Assembly (NCBI GenBank): GCA_945860915.1
Contig: CAMARR010000004.1
Coordinates: forward strand, 1 to 64,000
Origin: Candidatus Kuenenia stuttgartensis
GTDB lineage: Bacteria > Planctomycetota > GCA-002687715 > CAIWVZ01
DNA: 64,000 nucleotides
Direction: 5' to 3'
The stretch's first letter is position 1. Each line of letters opens with the position of its first letter. Below the pieces are notes generated by a model. The model was not told where the DNA came from. It worked only from the letters and a program-made list of their open reading frames with translations, and made no database searches. Shown piece by piece: positions 48,867 to 57,996 of this stretch. Position numbers and translations under genes: made by a program.

Positions 48867-49960
48867 TTGAGTGGCTCCGGGGAACGGGGAAGCGGCGTCT
48901 CTTCAACGGGCTTTGAGAAGATCAGGAGTGACGGATTGCTTCGAAGGAGCGAAGCCAAATCCTCAAGCGCCCTCGCGGCGTCTCGAAGGCCTAGCATCGT
49001 CGGCGCAATCTGCGACCGAGTCAGCGTCGCAATTTCTGAGTCGAGGGTCGCCATCATGCTAGAGACCCTCATCTCAAGGGAGGCGAAGGTGTCGACGGCC
49101 TTCTTCACTTCCTCACCGAACTCATTGGCACGCATCCAATTGGTCGCTGCCGCACGGAGAGCCTCGATGTCCTTGCCTGCGCCATTCATTGTGTTCGTCG
49201 TCGAATCCGCGAGAGCCTCGAGGCGCCCACTTTCGAGGAACTTGCGGAGTCGACTCATGGAGCCTGCAAAGTCTTGGACGATGGTACGGAACTCGCCACG
49301 ATGGTCGAGGTAGAAACTGTCCAAGTCTTCGGTGACTTTGGAGACTCCGGTCAACATGCGACGGGCATCGGGTTCAAGGTTCTTCACCGTGGAGTCAATG
49401 GTCCCCAACATGGCCGTCGCGTTGTCCACCAAGGCGACGACCTTCTTCATGTTCTCGTCGCTCAACCAAACTTGGAGACGCGCGAGCGCCGCGTCGAGGC
49501 GTTCAACGGTGTTCGAGCCGGCTTCCATGAGCTGCCGCATCGTCGACGAGTCAGCTGGAATGATAGACCCAACTGCTAACTCCGGTTCGTCGTCCTGACT
49601 TCCGAACAGTTCGACGTAGTAATTCTTGATCAGGCCTTCTGATGCCAGTCGCGCGCGAGTCGACGGAGTGATGCGTTGCCAAGATTCGACGGCGATGATG
49701 AGTTCGACGCTATTGACGTTCTCGCGCGACGTGCGTGCCTCAAGCACCTCGCCACACCGAACGCCGAGGTAGCGAACGGCGGAACCCTTCTCGATGCCCA
49801 CAATCGAGTTCTTCATGACCAAACGGAAAGGCACCGTGGTCTTCGGCTGCATCCACTTGAGTGCGTCCTTGTTGGACAGGAGCAGAACGACAAGAACGGC
49901 GAGCAGGCCACCGATCAGAAAGACCTTGGCGTCACGCAGTTCAGTGGGCGTCGGATTCAC
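48863..49960 (-). CDS. MCE-domain (MlaD-family) lipid-binding protein
   Basis: MCE proteins form hexameric rings that pass phospholipid between membranes. The 365 residues have one N-terminal membrane helix (about 13-27, FLIGGLLAVLVVLLL), then an MCE/MlaD domain (about 38-115, VPFRLVMKNSIVGIEKGSAVRYLGVRCGEV), and a long helical coiled-coil region (about 150-340). This longer tail resembles PqiB- or LetB-type rather than E. coli MlaD, though only one MCE domain is seen. GTG start overlaps the mlaF stop, and its stop overlaps the lipoprotein start, so all four genes are translationally linked. Confidence 0.9.
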   Translation of the reverse strand: MNPTPTELRDAKVFLIGGLLAVLVVLLLSNKDALKWMQPKTTVPFRLVMKNSIVGIEKGSAVRYLGVRCGEVLEARTSRENVNSVELIIAVESWQRITPSTRARLASEGLIKNYYVELFGSQDDEPELAVGSIIPADSSTMRQLMEAGSNTVERLDAALARLQVWLSDENMKKVVALVDNATAMLGTIDSTVKNLEPDARRMLTGVSKVTEDLDSFYLDHRGEFRTIVQDFAGSMSRLRKFLESGRLEALADSTTNTMNGAGKDIEALRAAATNWMRANEFGEEVKKAVDTFASLEMRVSSMMATLDSEIATLTRSQIAPTMLGLRDAARALEDLASLLRSNPSLLIFSKPVEETPLPRSPEPLK

Positions 49961-50784
49961 GATGTGATCCTATCTTTGGGAGCTCTCGCCTCCAATCGGC
50001 CAGAGAATGTCCCCGTTGCAGCGGTCGTAACGGAGGGTTGGCGGGTGAAGAACGCTCGAATGTCCGGATGGGGGTTGCTGGCGACTTCTTGAAGGGTGCC
50101 ATGAGCGAGAATTTGGCCATCGCCGAGCATCACGATGTCATCGGCGATCGTGTGAAGCGACGCGAGCTCGTGGGTCACGACGACAATCGTCGTTCCAAAG
50201 CGATCTCGGACATCCTTGATGAGGACGTCAAGGTCGGCCGCTGTTACGGGGTCGAGACCTGCAGATGGTTCGTCAAGAAAAAGAAACTCGGGGTCGAGGG
50301 CCATCGCGCGCGCGATTCCTGCTCGCTTTTTCATGCCGCCTGAGACAGAGGCAGGTCGGTATCGCGCGAAATCATCAAGGCCGACCAACGAGAGCTTCTG
50401 ACGGGCAATGTCGAGGGCGAGCGACTCACTTACTCCTCCGCGTTCGAGGATGGGGAATGCGACGTTCTCTGCAAGAGTCAGACTATTGAAGAGCGCGGCG
50501 CCTTGAAACAAGACGCCAACGCGTCTACGAAAATCTCGGATAGCCTGATCTGGAGCCGTAACCAAGTCCACGCCGTCGACGAGTACCTGACCCCCAAGAG
50601 GGTGATTCAGCATCAGGGTGTGCCGCAACAGCGTTGATTTTCCTTTTCCAGAGGGGCCAAGGATGCATGTGATTTTCTCGCGACCGAATTTCACGTTGAC
50701 ATCGCGGATGAGGACGTTGTCATAGCCTGCGTCCAGGTGGGCGAGTTCGATGGGAAAGGGCGACTGTGTTGAGGTGAGGGTCAT
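49957..50784 (-). CDS. mlaF: MlaF-type ABC transporter ATP-binding protein
   Basis: This ATPase powers the MCE phospholipid transporter. The 275 residues have Walker A GPSGKGKST, Q-loop LFQGAALFNSLTL, signature VSGGMKKRAGIARAMAL, Walker B FLFLDEPSAGLDP and switch His in VVTHE, all as in MlaF. The signature KRA is the MlaF-type variant. ATG 50784 was chosen because it lies one base after the mlaE stop; the frame reaching 50832 lies within mlaE. Its stop overlaps the mce start (GTGA). Confidence 0.95.
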   Translation of the reverse strand: MTLTSTQSPFPIELAHLDAGYDNVLIRDVNVKFGREKITCILGPSGKGKSTLLRHTLMLNHPLGGQVLVDGVDLVTAPDQAIRDFRRRVGVLFQGAALFNSLTLAENVAFPILERGGVSESLALDIARQKLSLVGLDDFARYRPASVSGGMKKRAGIARAMALDPEFLFLDEPSAGLDPVTAADLDVLIKDVRDRFGTTIVVVTHELASLHTIADDIVMLGDGQILAHGTLQEVASNPHPDIRAFFTRQPSVTTAATGTFSGRLEARAPKDRITS

Positions 50785-50785
50785 G

Positions 50786-51889
50786 TCACCACCCTGCTCG
50801 AAGGATAATGCGAGTGAATACAGCGTCGACAATGATGATCCAGATGATCGAGAACACCACGGAACGTGTCGTCGATCGTCCGACGCCGGTCGGGCCTCCG
50901 GTTGTCAAGAGTCCTTCGCGCGCCGAAACCGTCGTGATGAAGAAGCCGAATAGCATGGACTTGATTAGACCGACACAGACATGGCGCACCTCGATGGCCT
51001 TCTGCGTTTCCTCCCAATAATCGGCCCATCGAAGGTCGAGTGTAGTCACCGCCGCCAAGCCTCCGCCAATGACACCGACGACATCCGCCACGGTGACGAG
51101 AATCGGCAATGCCACCATGAATGCGGCGAGGCGCGGTGCCACGATCACCTTGATTGGGTCGGAACCCATGACTTCCATGGCGTCAAGTTCCTCGGCAACC
51201 TTCATGGTGCCGAGTTCGGCGGCAAGAGCCGATCCTGAACGTCCTGCGACAAGAATTGCCGTCAAAAGTGGCCCGATTTCGCGCAGCATGGACATGGCGA
51301 CGAGTTGCGCAACGAGGACACCTTGTCCATATTCTTCAAACATCGGAGCCGACTGCCAGGCAAGGACCGCGCCAATCAGCAGGGAGATGAGTGCAACGAG
51401 TGGTATGGCGAAAAGTCCGACATCGGTGACGGCCATGAGGAAGGCAGTAGTGCGGCGGCGTGCGGACCCGCCGAAGACCGAACGCATCCCGGCGATGCTG
51501 CGATTCGCGACGTGGCTCCACTGAAGAACGGCATAAGTGGTTCGATGAATAACGTCGAGTCCGGTCAGATTGCGTGCGCCTGTCGGCGCTTTGGCCTCCT
51601 CTGTGAACGGAATGAACGCTCGTAGAGCACGGTCCTGGTAAGGGTCGTGGGTGATGACTTTCACCTCGAGGCCGCGTGCCTCGAGTTCTCGGCAAAAGGC
51701 ATCGAGCACCACGACACCGTGCGTATTCAACTCCGCATCACCGATGTCCACGTCCACGTCCATGCAGTCGTCGTGCGATGGAACCGATGCCGCCCATCCT
51801 TTGGCGTCCGAGAGATCGGCCGCATTCGGACCGTGAGGCAGCGTGACGCGCAAGGTGTCTCCAAGGCGCGACGTCGTGACCTGATTCAT
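50786..51889 (-). CDS. mlaE: MlaE-type permease with N-terminal STAS-like domain
   Basis: MlaE is the membrane permease of the phospholipid transporter. Of 367 residues, the first 105 look like a STAS domain (beta strands and helix, as in MlaB), so the MlaB function is fused to the permease. The rest is a five-to-six helix MlaE core with conserved stretches GPLLTAILVAGRSGSALAAELGTM, ELDAMEVMGSDP and TTGGPTGVGRSTTRSVV. ATG overlaps the stop of the preceding ASPIC gene (ATGA, 51886-51889). The fused form is known in several phyla. Confidence 0.93.
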   Translation of the reverse strand: MNQVTTSRLGDTLRVTLPHGPNAADLSDAKGWAASVPSHDDCMDVDVDIGDAELNTHGVVVLDAFCRELEARGLEVKVITHDPYQDRALRAFIPFTEEAKAPTGARNLTGLDVIHRTTYAVLQWSHVANRSIAGMRSVFGGSARRRTTAFLMAVTDVGLFAIPLVALISLLIGAVLAWQSAPMFEEYGQGVLVAQLVAMSMLREIGPLLTAILVAGRSGSALAAELGTMKVAEELDAMEVMGSDPIKVIVAPRLAAFMVALPILVTVADVVGVIGGGLAAVTTLDLRWADYWEETQKAIEVRHVCVGLIKSMLFGFFITTVSAREGLLTTGGPTGVGRSTTRSVVFSIIWIIIVDAVFTRIILRAGW

Positions 51890-53661
51890 CGGGAGCTGCG
51901 AGGTGTTGCCCGTCCGGTCGCTTCATCGACCACCAAATACTGGCGGGCGACATGACTCGGGAGCTCAACCACTTTTCCTCCGGGGAATCGTACGAAACCG
52001 CGAAGCATCTTTCCCGATCCCAATCCGATTCGCAGCCGACTATCCGAGGTGGAATAGAACCCGCCCCCATACGTCCGCTGGATCGAATGAGCGCGTCCGA
52101 GGTCGTCGGTGACTTCGACTCTGGCACCGATCGCGTCAAGGTTCTTCGATGTTCCCCTTAGTTCGATGCCGACCCAGTTGCCGCCCGGCGTGTCATTGCG
52201 GCCAAGGGTCGGCGGTCCATCGAGGACGGTCATGAGGACATCGTCATCGCCGTCGTCGTCGAAATCCGCGAGTAGAAGCCCGCGTCCACATTGGGGGGTG
52301 CCGAGCAAGGGGCCCTGGCGGATCGGCCGAAAGCGGGGGATGCCGTCGCTCGATACCCCCTCATGGTGCAGAAGCAGCATGGGCTGCCGATAACTTGTTT
52401 CAAGCGGCGTGCCATCAACTTGAGGGTAGATATGGCCGTTCGCGACGAGCACATCCGGAAGGCCGTCACGATCAAAGTCAGCGCACTTGATGCCCCAGGC
52501 AAGGTCCGGAAACGATGGTGGACCGAACCCTGATACCGATGATGCATCGAGGAAAGCGGCTACCCTCCCACCGATCCGGTTGAGGTAGAGCGTGTTCGTG
52601 TCGTGTTCGAAATTGGTCACCATGACGTCGGGACGCCCGTCAAGGTCGAGATCCGCGATGTCAACACCCATGCCCGCCTGCGGACGGCCGCCCTCACCAA
52701 GATCACAGCCGAGTTGATCGGCGACGTTGATAAATGTTCCACCCGAGTTCTTCCAAAGGTCATTGGGCTGAGAGTCGTTGGCAACATAGAGGTCGACATC
52801 GCCATCGCCCTCGAGGTCGAATGCGACGACACCGAGTCCATACCGAGGAGGCACCTTGTCAAATCCACATGCGACCGTTGCGTCCTCAAAGCGATTACCG
52901 ACGTTGCGAAGAAAGACGTCACTCTGTGGCGGAAGCCCGTGCGGACCACAGGCGACAGCGAGCCCGCGCCAGTCACAGGGCTTGCCGCCGTTCGGCGGGT
53001 TCGCTGGATCGAATGTGACGTACCTCGTGATGAAAAGATCGAGATCCCCGTCACCCTCCGCGTCGAAGAATGCGCTTCCGGCAGTCCATCCTGCTACCGA
53101 GGCTCCCCACGACGCCGTTGCATCGACGAAGGTGCCGCCACGATTCAGGAGCAACGTGGTTTGATTCCACCCTGTGAGGAAGAGATCGGTTTTCCCATCC
53201 GCGTCGATATCGACCGCATACGCGCCCTGATACCAGCCGATGAGTCGGCAACCCGCCGTCGCGGGGGCTTCAATGAACTTGAAGGGTGCGACTTGGATCC
53301 AGAGCGCGGTGGCGGGGGACGCACCTGCAGGCTTCCCATGAAACTGACCACCGTTGCAGAGGAAGACATCGAGGTCTCCATCACCATCTGCATCCAACAC
53401 CGCAGCGCCTTGGCCGAGACTCTCTAGGATTGTCCATTTGCCGTCGGGATCCCCATTCACTTGGACCGTCGTGATGCCTGCTTCACGCGTCATGTCCGTC
53501 CAGATGAATGGCGAAGGACGGGTATCTGCAGACAGGCGGGTCGTCGGCACAGGCCCCGGCGCCCCCATGCCCGCTGAATCCGGCGTCGGAGGCTTAGGGT
53601 CGTTGCACCCGACCAGCAGGGCCGCCGTGACGGCGGTAGCTATTCGCCGACGAAAATGCAC
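51886..53661 (-). CDS. FG-GAP/VCBS-repeat lipoprotein with ASPIC/UnbV domain
   Basis: The 591-residue protein is a lipoprotein (lipobox LLVGC, acylated Cys19). FG-GAP/VCBS beta-propeller repeats (about 90-470) are marked by recurring D-x-D-x-D-G-D-L-D calcium loops such as DADGDGDLDVFLCNGG, DLEGDGDVDLYVAND and DFDDDGDDDVLMTVL. An ASPIC/UnbV domain closes it (GNWVGIELRGTSKNLDAIGARVEV near 500). Such proteins are surface or periplasmic binders. GTG 53661 was chosen since the signal peptide begins there; it overlaps the vWA gene end by 22 nt. The mlaE start overlaps its stop, an unexpected link to lipid transport. Confidence 0.85.
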   Translation of the reverse strand: MHFRRRIATAVTAALLVGCNDPKPPTPDSAGMGAPGPVPTTRLSADTRPSPFIWTDMTREAGITTVQVNGDPDGKWTILESLGQGAAVLDADGDGDLDVFLCNGGQFHGKPAGASPATALWIQVAPFKFIEAPATAGCRLIGWYQGAYAVDIDADGKTDLFLTGWNQTTLLLNRGGTFVDATASWGASVAGWTAGSAFFDAEGDGDLDLFITRYVTFDPANPPNGGKPCDWRGLAVACGPHGLPPQSDVFLRNVGNRFEDATVACGFDKVPPRYGLGVVAFDLEGDGDVDLYVANDSQPNDLWKNSGGTFINVADQLGCDLGEGGRPQAGMGVDIADLDLDGRPDVMVTNFEHDTNTLYLNRIGGRVAAFLDASSVSGFGPPSFPDLAWGIKCADFDRDGLPDVLVANGHIYPQVDGTPLETSYRQPMLLLHHEGVSSDGIPRFRPIRQGPLLGTPQCGRGLLLADFDDDGDDDVLMTVLDGPPTLGRNDTPGGNWVGIELRGTSKNLDAIGARVEVTDDLGRAHSIQRTYGGGFYSTSDSRLRIGLGSGKMLRGFVRFPGGKVVELPSHVARQYLVVDEATGRATPRSSR

Positions 53662-55256
53662 GCGCCGCCCGTGGACGTTGCGAGCTGATCGAGGAGTACA
53701 CGGAGGCCACGAGTCTCGCTCATGCCTACACAGTTGATCTTGATCTTCGCAGACTTGTTCCAAGTCTTTACGTCCGCAAGGATCTCGTCGACGTTCGTCG
53801 TTTCGCCCTCGGTGGGTTCACCGTCGGTCAGGAAGAAGCAGGTGTCGATTCCACCAACACCGCCGGCCTTGCGAGGATTGCCCGTAGTGCCCCCGGTTCC
53901 GGTCTTTGGCTTTCCGGGTGGGAATCCAAAGACGTACTTGAGTGCCGCGTAGGTATTAGTGCGACCGGCCATCATTCCATCGGAATTGAGACCGTCGGAT
54001 TGTCGCATGGATCGAGAACCTCCCGGGGTCGCCGGCTTCTGGCCTTCGACCCAGCGGATCGCTTCCTGAATTCGTTCCTTTGTCGCCTTGACTGGTTCCT
54101 TCTGCCACGGACGGACATCGGTCTCGAACGCGCAGAGGTTGAAATAGGTGTTCTCGTCGAGCGTTCGGAGAGCGGACGCGAGTTCTTCGCGTGCGAGATC
54201 AAGCTTGGGGCTCGACTGGAATTGCAGGTCCTTCGCTTCACCACGTCCACGCTTCACTCGGATCTCATCGAGCATCGAATTGGAGATATCGATAACGAAG
54301 AGCACCTTCTTCGTCACGATCGGCATCTTGTGATAAACGGGAACCCCGCGGCCGTATTGATCCTTGCCCGCGACTTCCTTCTCTTCCTTCTTCGGCGGGG
54401 GAAACTTCCAGTCGGCTTCCGCTCGTTTCCACCAAGAATTCCAGTTGTCGATGTTGTACCCGAACGTCATGGCCGTCATGCGCTCGATGACGCGGCGACA
54501 TTCGTCCTTCGGGCGGCCTTCCGATGCTGCGAGGTATTCGAGGAGGGGAGTGACTCCCTCCTTCACGCGCATCATCTCGATGGCGTGGATCGCCGCAAGC
54601 TGAGTTCTCCATGTGCCGCCGCGAAGCGCATTGATGGCAATCGGTGCCGCCGTTGGATCCTTGATCAGTGCGAGAGAGTCGAGAGCCGCGATTGCCACTT
54701 TCTCCGGCGCACCTGCAACGCACGACATGAGGGCCTTTGTGCCGTCCTTGGACCCGATAAGTCCGAGTGCCTCACACGCCGAGATTCGAACCTCTTCCCT
54801 CTTCGCGGTTTCGGCAACAGCTGCAATTTCGCGCGCGATTCCGTCGGGGCGCTTCTCCATCCGAGCCAACGCGATGATGCAGCCACCCTGGATGTACTCA
54901 TTTTGGTGTTTGAGGCCGCCCACGACAACCGAAATGGCCTCAGGCGTCTTCATTGTCGAGAGCGAGTACGTCGCCCGGTCTCGAACGTGAAAGGACTCGT
55001 CCTTAAGGCCAGTGTTCACGAGCAGCGAAGCGCCTTCAGCATTGTCGACGAACGCAATGCGCTCCATCTGTTCGGCGCGGATCTTGTCATTGGGATCGCT
55101 CGCGAACTGCTTGAACTCCTTGACTCGCTGCTCGTCTTCTTTCGAAAGCACAGGCTTCGCCGGCGGCGGCGTGGGCTTTTGCGCCGGCATTGGAAGGCCA
55201 ACACAGCACGCTGCGACAAGAATGAGGAGGTTACGGAGCATAGGTTTTGAGGACAT
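53640..55256 (-). CDS. HEAT-repeat plus von Willebrand factor A domain protein, exported
   Basis: The 538-residue protein starts with a signal peptide (about 1-26), then HEAT-like helical repeats (about 60-260; LVNTGLKDESFHVRDRATYSLS and relatives) and a C-terminal vWA domain from about 316. The MIDAS begins VLFVIDISNSM (Asp323, Ser325, Ser327), with a later Asp-Gly-Glu at FFLTDGEPTEGET. The vWA fold binds protein ligands through a metal ion. ATG 55256 is used; an ATG at 55241 would also fit the signal. It overlaps the previous gene by 26 nt and the next by 22 nt. Confidence 0.85.
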   Translation of the reverse strand: MSSKPMLRNLLILVAACCVGLPMPAQKPTPPPAKPVLSKEDEQRVKEFKQFASDPNDKIRAEQMERIAFVDNAEGASLLVNTGLKDESFHVRDRATYSLSTMKTPEAISVVVGGLKHQNEYIQGGCIIALARMEKRPDGIAREIAAVAETAKREEVRISACEALGLIGSKDGTKALMSCVAGAPEKVAIAALDSLALIKDPTAAPIAINALRGGTWRTQLAAIHAIEMMRVKEGVTPLLEYLAASEGRPKDECRRVIERMTAMTFGYNIDNWNSWWKRAEADWKFPPPKKEEKEVAGKDQYGRGVPVYHKMPIVTKKVLFVIDISNSMLDEIRVKRGRGEAKDLQFQSSPKLDLAREELASALRTLDENTYFNLCAFETDVRPWQKEPVKATKERIQEAIRWVEGQKPATPGGSRSMRQSDGLNSDGMMAGRTNTYAALKYVFGFPPGKPKTGTGGTTGNPRKAGGVGGIDTCFFLTDGEPTEGETTNVDEILADVKTWNKSAKIKINCVGMSETRGLRVLLDQLATSTGGACIFVGE

Positions 55257-56358
55257 GCTTGCGCCACTCTTCTTGGAATTGAACGGTTGACCAACCGAGC
55301 GCTTTTTGAAGCGCCTTCTTGGTGTCTTTGTCTTTCTTAAGCTCGGAGAACAGCGTGGGGAACTTTGGCCCGTTGGTCGCGATCAGGAACTCCACATACG
55401 ACCAGGTGTACGCCTTTTCCTGCACCGTCAACTTGTCCATGTCGTGGGTGAGGATCGTGGCAAACGCGAGGTCTTTTTTCGCCGCTACGGCCGAGTAGAT
55501 GTTCTTGCGCCAGTCATTTTGACGCCACGGGTCTTTACCGGGAGCGAGTTCGTGAAAGCAAAACGTAGTTGCCTTCTCGAACAATTGAAGTTCGACCCAG
55601 TGCGACATGCCCTCGTCGAGCCACGACGGGAATTCTTGGATGAAACCGTAGGTGGCTTGCGTGAGGATGTGCGTGGCATTGTGGGCGACGTGAGGGTGGA
55701 ACCCGTCGTCGACCGTCATGTCGGGGGGCATGGGGCGCGTTGTGAACTTCGCACCGGAGGATGGAACACCATAGGTGTTGAACGCTTGAGCGTCACGTCC
55801 GACGCCCTGCTGGGTTAGCGTGGTGCGTTTTTGTTCATCGCGAGTTGCAACGAGGAAACTGGTGCACTTTCCTGGAGGTGTCTGTTGCAGTGCTGCACGC
55901 ATCAATGAAGACACTGAGTCTAATCGGACTGCCCATACATAGGAGGCTTTGACTCGATTGAGAGTCGCGTCGCCAATCTTCCACTGAGGAATTGAATAAT
56001 GGAGGATCCACTGTTCCGTTTCGACGTGACTGAATTTCGTCCCGCACTCTTCGTCGAATTTGCGCATCCGGTCGACCCACGACTTGCGCATCGTGAGCTC
56101 GTTTTCGATCTCTGCGCGGGCGATCGGGTTCTGGCACTTCGCGCAAAGGACCTTCTGAATTCCTCGGCAGCACGCCTCGCCCCAAATGGCATCCGTTTTG
56201 AAGTCGGTCTTGGTCCCAAAGACGACCGTGTCCTTGCACTTTTTGGAAGGACATGGAAGTGAGCCGACCCCCTTGCATTCGATGCAGATGTTCTGGGCAA
56301 TGGCTGGCACGGCGGCCATGAACAGGAGGAGGGCAAGCAGAATATGTCGAACCATCAT
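55231..56358 (-). CDS. Exported gluzincin-like protein with HNATH motif and Cys-rich N-terminal region
   Basis: The 375-residue protein has a signal peptide (about 1-22, ending AIAQ). Cys-rich pairs at 25-75 (CIECKG, CPSKKC, CC, CAKC) look like DnaJ-type zinc ribbons. The central segment HPHVAHNATHILTQ followed by PSWLDEGMSHWVE matches peptidase-MA-like gluzincins, in which the third ligand lies in the W-x-x-E-G motif. The catalytic Glu of HExxH is Asn227 here, so peptidase activity is doubtful. ATG 56358 has GGAAGG six bases upstream. Its 3' end overlaps the vWA gene by 26 nt, tying it to the run of exported proteins. Confidence 0.7.
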   Translation of the reverse strand: MMVRHILLALLLFMAAVPAIAQNICIECKGVGSLPCPSKKCKDTVVFGTKTDFKTDAIWGEACCRGIQKVLCAKCQNPIARAEIENELTMRKSWVDRMRKFDEECGTKFSHVETEQWILHYSIPQWKIGDATLNRVKASYVWAVRLDSVSSLMRAALQQTPPGKCTSFLVATRDEQKRTTLTQQGVGRDAQAFNTYGVPSSGAKFTTRPMPPDMTVDDGFHPHVAHNATHILTQATYGFIQEFPSWLDEGMSHWVELQLFEKATTFCFHELAPGKDPWRQNDWRKNIYSAVAAKKDLAFATILTHDMDKLTVQEKAYTWSYVEFLIATNGPKFPTLFSELKKDKDTKKALQKALGWSTVQFQEEWRKHVLKTYAP

Positions 56359-56453
56359 GCGGCACCTTCCCATGCGATGGGGTAACAGGGTCGGGGTGCG
56401 CCCCCGATCCGTTCGGATTATACGGACGGGGCAACCCTGCCGCGCGATCTAAA

Positions 56454-57443
56454 TTAAGGGCGGGATTGGAGCACGTCGGCCAGAATCCGGTCTGAAGCCA
56501 AGCCTTCCGCCTCACCCTCGAAGTTGAGGATAAGCCGATGGCGTAGGGTCGGTAACACCATCGCTTTGATGTCGCTGGAGTCGACGTGCGCTCGACCTAG
56601 GCGGAGGGCACGGACTTTGGCGCAGGCGACGAGCGCCTGAGCTCCGCGAGGGGAAGCGCCGTGGCGAACGAACTTCTTGACCGACGGCGGGGCATCTGGG
56701 GTTGACGGGTGAGTTGCCATCGTCAGTTGAACGGCCAAATCACGCATCGGGGGTGCCAAGATAACCTCTCGTACGAGCGCGCGGAATGTCGCGAGGGACT
56801 CCTTCGAGAGGACGCGCGCGACCTTCTGAACGTGGGATCCGGTGGTCAGATCCAGAACCTTCGCAAGGTCGGAAGCCTGAGGGAATGGCACGAGGATCTT
56901 CATGACGAAACGATCCAACTGGGCTTCGGGCAAGGGGTAGGTCCCTTCCATGTCGATCGGGTTCTGGGTTGCGAGCACCATGAACGGATCTGGGAGATGG
57001 TGTGGGATGCCCGCAACCGTGACCGAACCTTCCTGCATGGCTTCCAGGAGTGCGGATTGCGTTTTAGGAGTGGTGCGGTTGATCTCGTCCGCGAGTACGA
57101 GGTTCGCAAATAGCGGACCTGCCTGAAAACGAAATGTCCGGCCCACCTTCGGATCATCGACGACCACGTTGGTGCCGGTGATGTCAGCTGGCATTAAATC
57201 CGGTGTGAATTGAACCCTCGAGAAAGTCAGATCAACTGCATCTGCGAGAGATCGAACCAGAAGCGTCTTGCCGAGGCCCGGTGCGCCCTCGAGCAGGACA
57301 TGCCCGCCTGCGAGGAGTGCTGTGATCACATGATCGAGGGTCGCTTGCTGCCCGACGACCGCCGACGCAAGCGCACGTTCAAGTGCGAGGCAGCCTTCAG
57401 TGAATGCCGCAACTTCGCGTTCGAGAGATTTCACATCAGGCAT
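56454..57443 (-). CDS. MoxR-family AAA+ ATPase
   Basis: MoxR ATPases act as chaperones for vWA-containing partners and complex assembly. The 329 residues show Walker A GAPGLGKT (53-60), Walker B NLVLADEINRTTPKTQ, sensor 1 ATQNPIDMEGTYPLPEAQLDRF and the C-terminal lid (GASPRGAQALVACAKVRAL). ATG 57443 was chosen because it overlaps the upstream stop by eight bases; the frame extends to 57677 inside the preceding gene. The usual DUF58/vWA partner is not adjacent, but a vWA protein is encoded about 1.2 kb downstream. Confidence 0.94.
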   Translation of the reverse strand: MPDVKSLEREVAAFTEGCLALERALASAVVGQQATLDHVITALLAGGHVLLEGAPGLGKTLLVRSLADAVDLTFSRVQFTPDLMPADITGTNVVVDDPKVGRTFRFQAGPLFANLVLADEINRTTPKTQSALLEAMQEGSVTVAGIPHHLPDPFMVLATQNPIDMEGTYPLPEAQLDRFVMKILVPFPQASDLAKVLDLTTGSHVQKVARVLSKESLATFRALVREVILAPPMRDLAVQLTMATHPSTPDAPPSVKKFVRHGASPRGAQALVACAKVRALRLGRAHVDSSDIKAMVLPTLRHRLILNFEGEAEGLASDRILADVLQSRP

Positions 57444-57981
57444 GGGGTTCCTCGTTAATGGGCAAATCGCGATCATCTCGTCCGATATCCGCAATGGCGG
57501 ACACGGCTTGAAGGTGGCACACAATCCACGGGAGGCCGTCCATGGCCTCAGCGTGGTGTTCGGAGGTTGCGGTATGAGACTCGGCAACGGGAGCCCTGAC
57601 GACCATCCACTCGTTCGGGGCAGCAAGGGTGGCGACGGGAACAATGCCGTGGATGAGAAGGCCCTCGGGGCGGGCAAACCAAATCATGATCCGAGTTTCT
57701 TCCGTTGGTTCGTACAGCCGTCGCTGATGCAAGTCCCCGGAGAGTGCAACGAACTCGTGAGCCCACGACACATCATCTTTCATGATGATGGTCTCCCCGT
57801 GCTGTGTGATGGCATTGCTCGCAATAAATCGGACTTCGGAGTCGGTGATACGAAGATGGGGGCGCCCCTCGAGCCTGAGGTTCTCAGTCAATCGAGTTGA
57901 GAGCTTGTCTACATTGCCGCGCACAATGATCGATGGCGTTGCAATGACGTGGTTTCGGAGTGGAGGCGGACCGTCGGTCAT
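57436..57981 (-). CDS. Protein of unknown function upstream of moxR
   Basis: The 181-residue protein has no signal peptide or membrane segment. It is mixed alpha/beta with strands such as HLRITDSEVRFIAS, TRIMIWFARPEGLLIHGIVPVATL and PWIVCHLQAVSAIADIGRDDRDLP. I do not recognise a family. Its stop overlaps the MoxR start by eight bases, and it begins 15 nt after folC ends, so it is likely in the folC-moxR transcription unit. Pairing with MoxR suggests a conserved partner, which is an inference from position only. Confidence 0.6.
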   Translation of the reverse strand: MTDGPPPLRNHVIATPSIIVRGNVDKLSTRLTENLRLEGRPHLRITDSEVRFIASNAITQHGETIIMKDDVSWAHEFVALSGDLHQRRLYEPTEETRIMIWFARPEGLLIHGIVPVATLAAPNEWMVVRAPVAESHTATSEHHAEAMDGLPWIVCHLQAVSAIADIGRDDRDLPINEEPHA

Positions 57982-57996
57982 CGTGCCCGAATGGTA

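Noticed and set aside
54000-55250. 416-codon plus-strand open frame inside the vWA gene
   Set aside because: It is the antisense shadow of a gene with HEAT and vWA motifs; the translation has shadow-like Arg/Leu/His bias and no domain.
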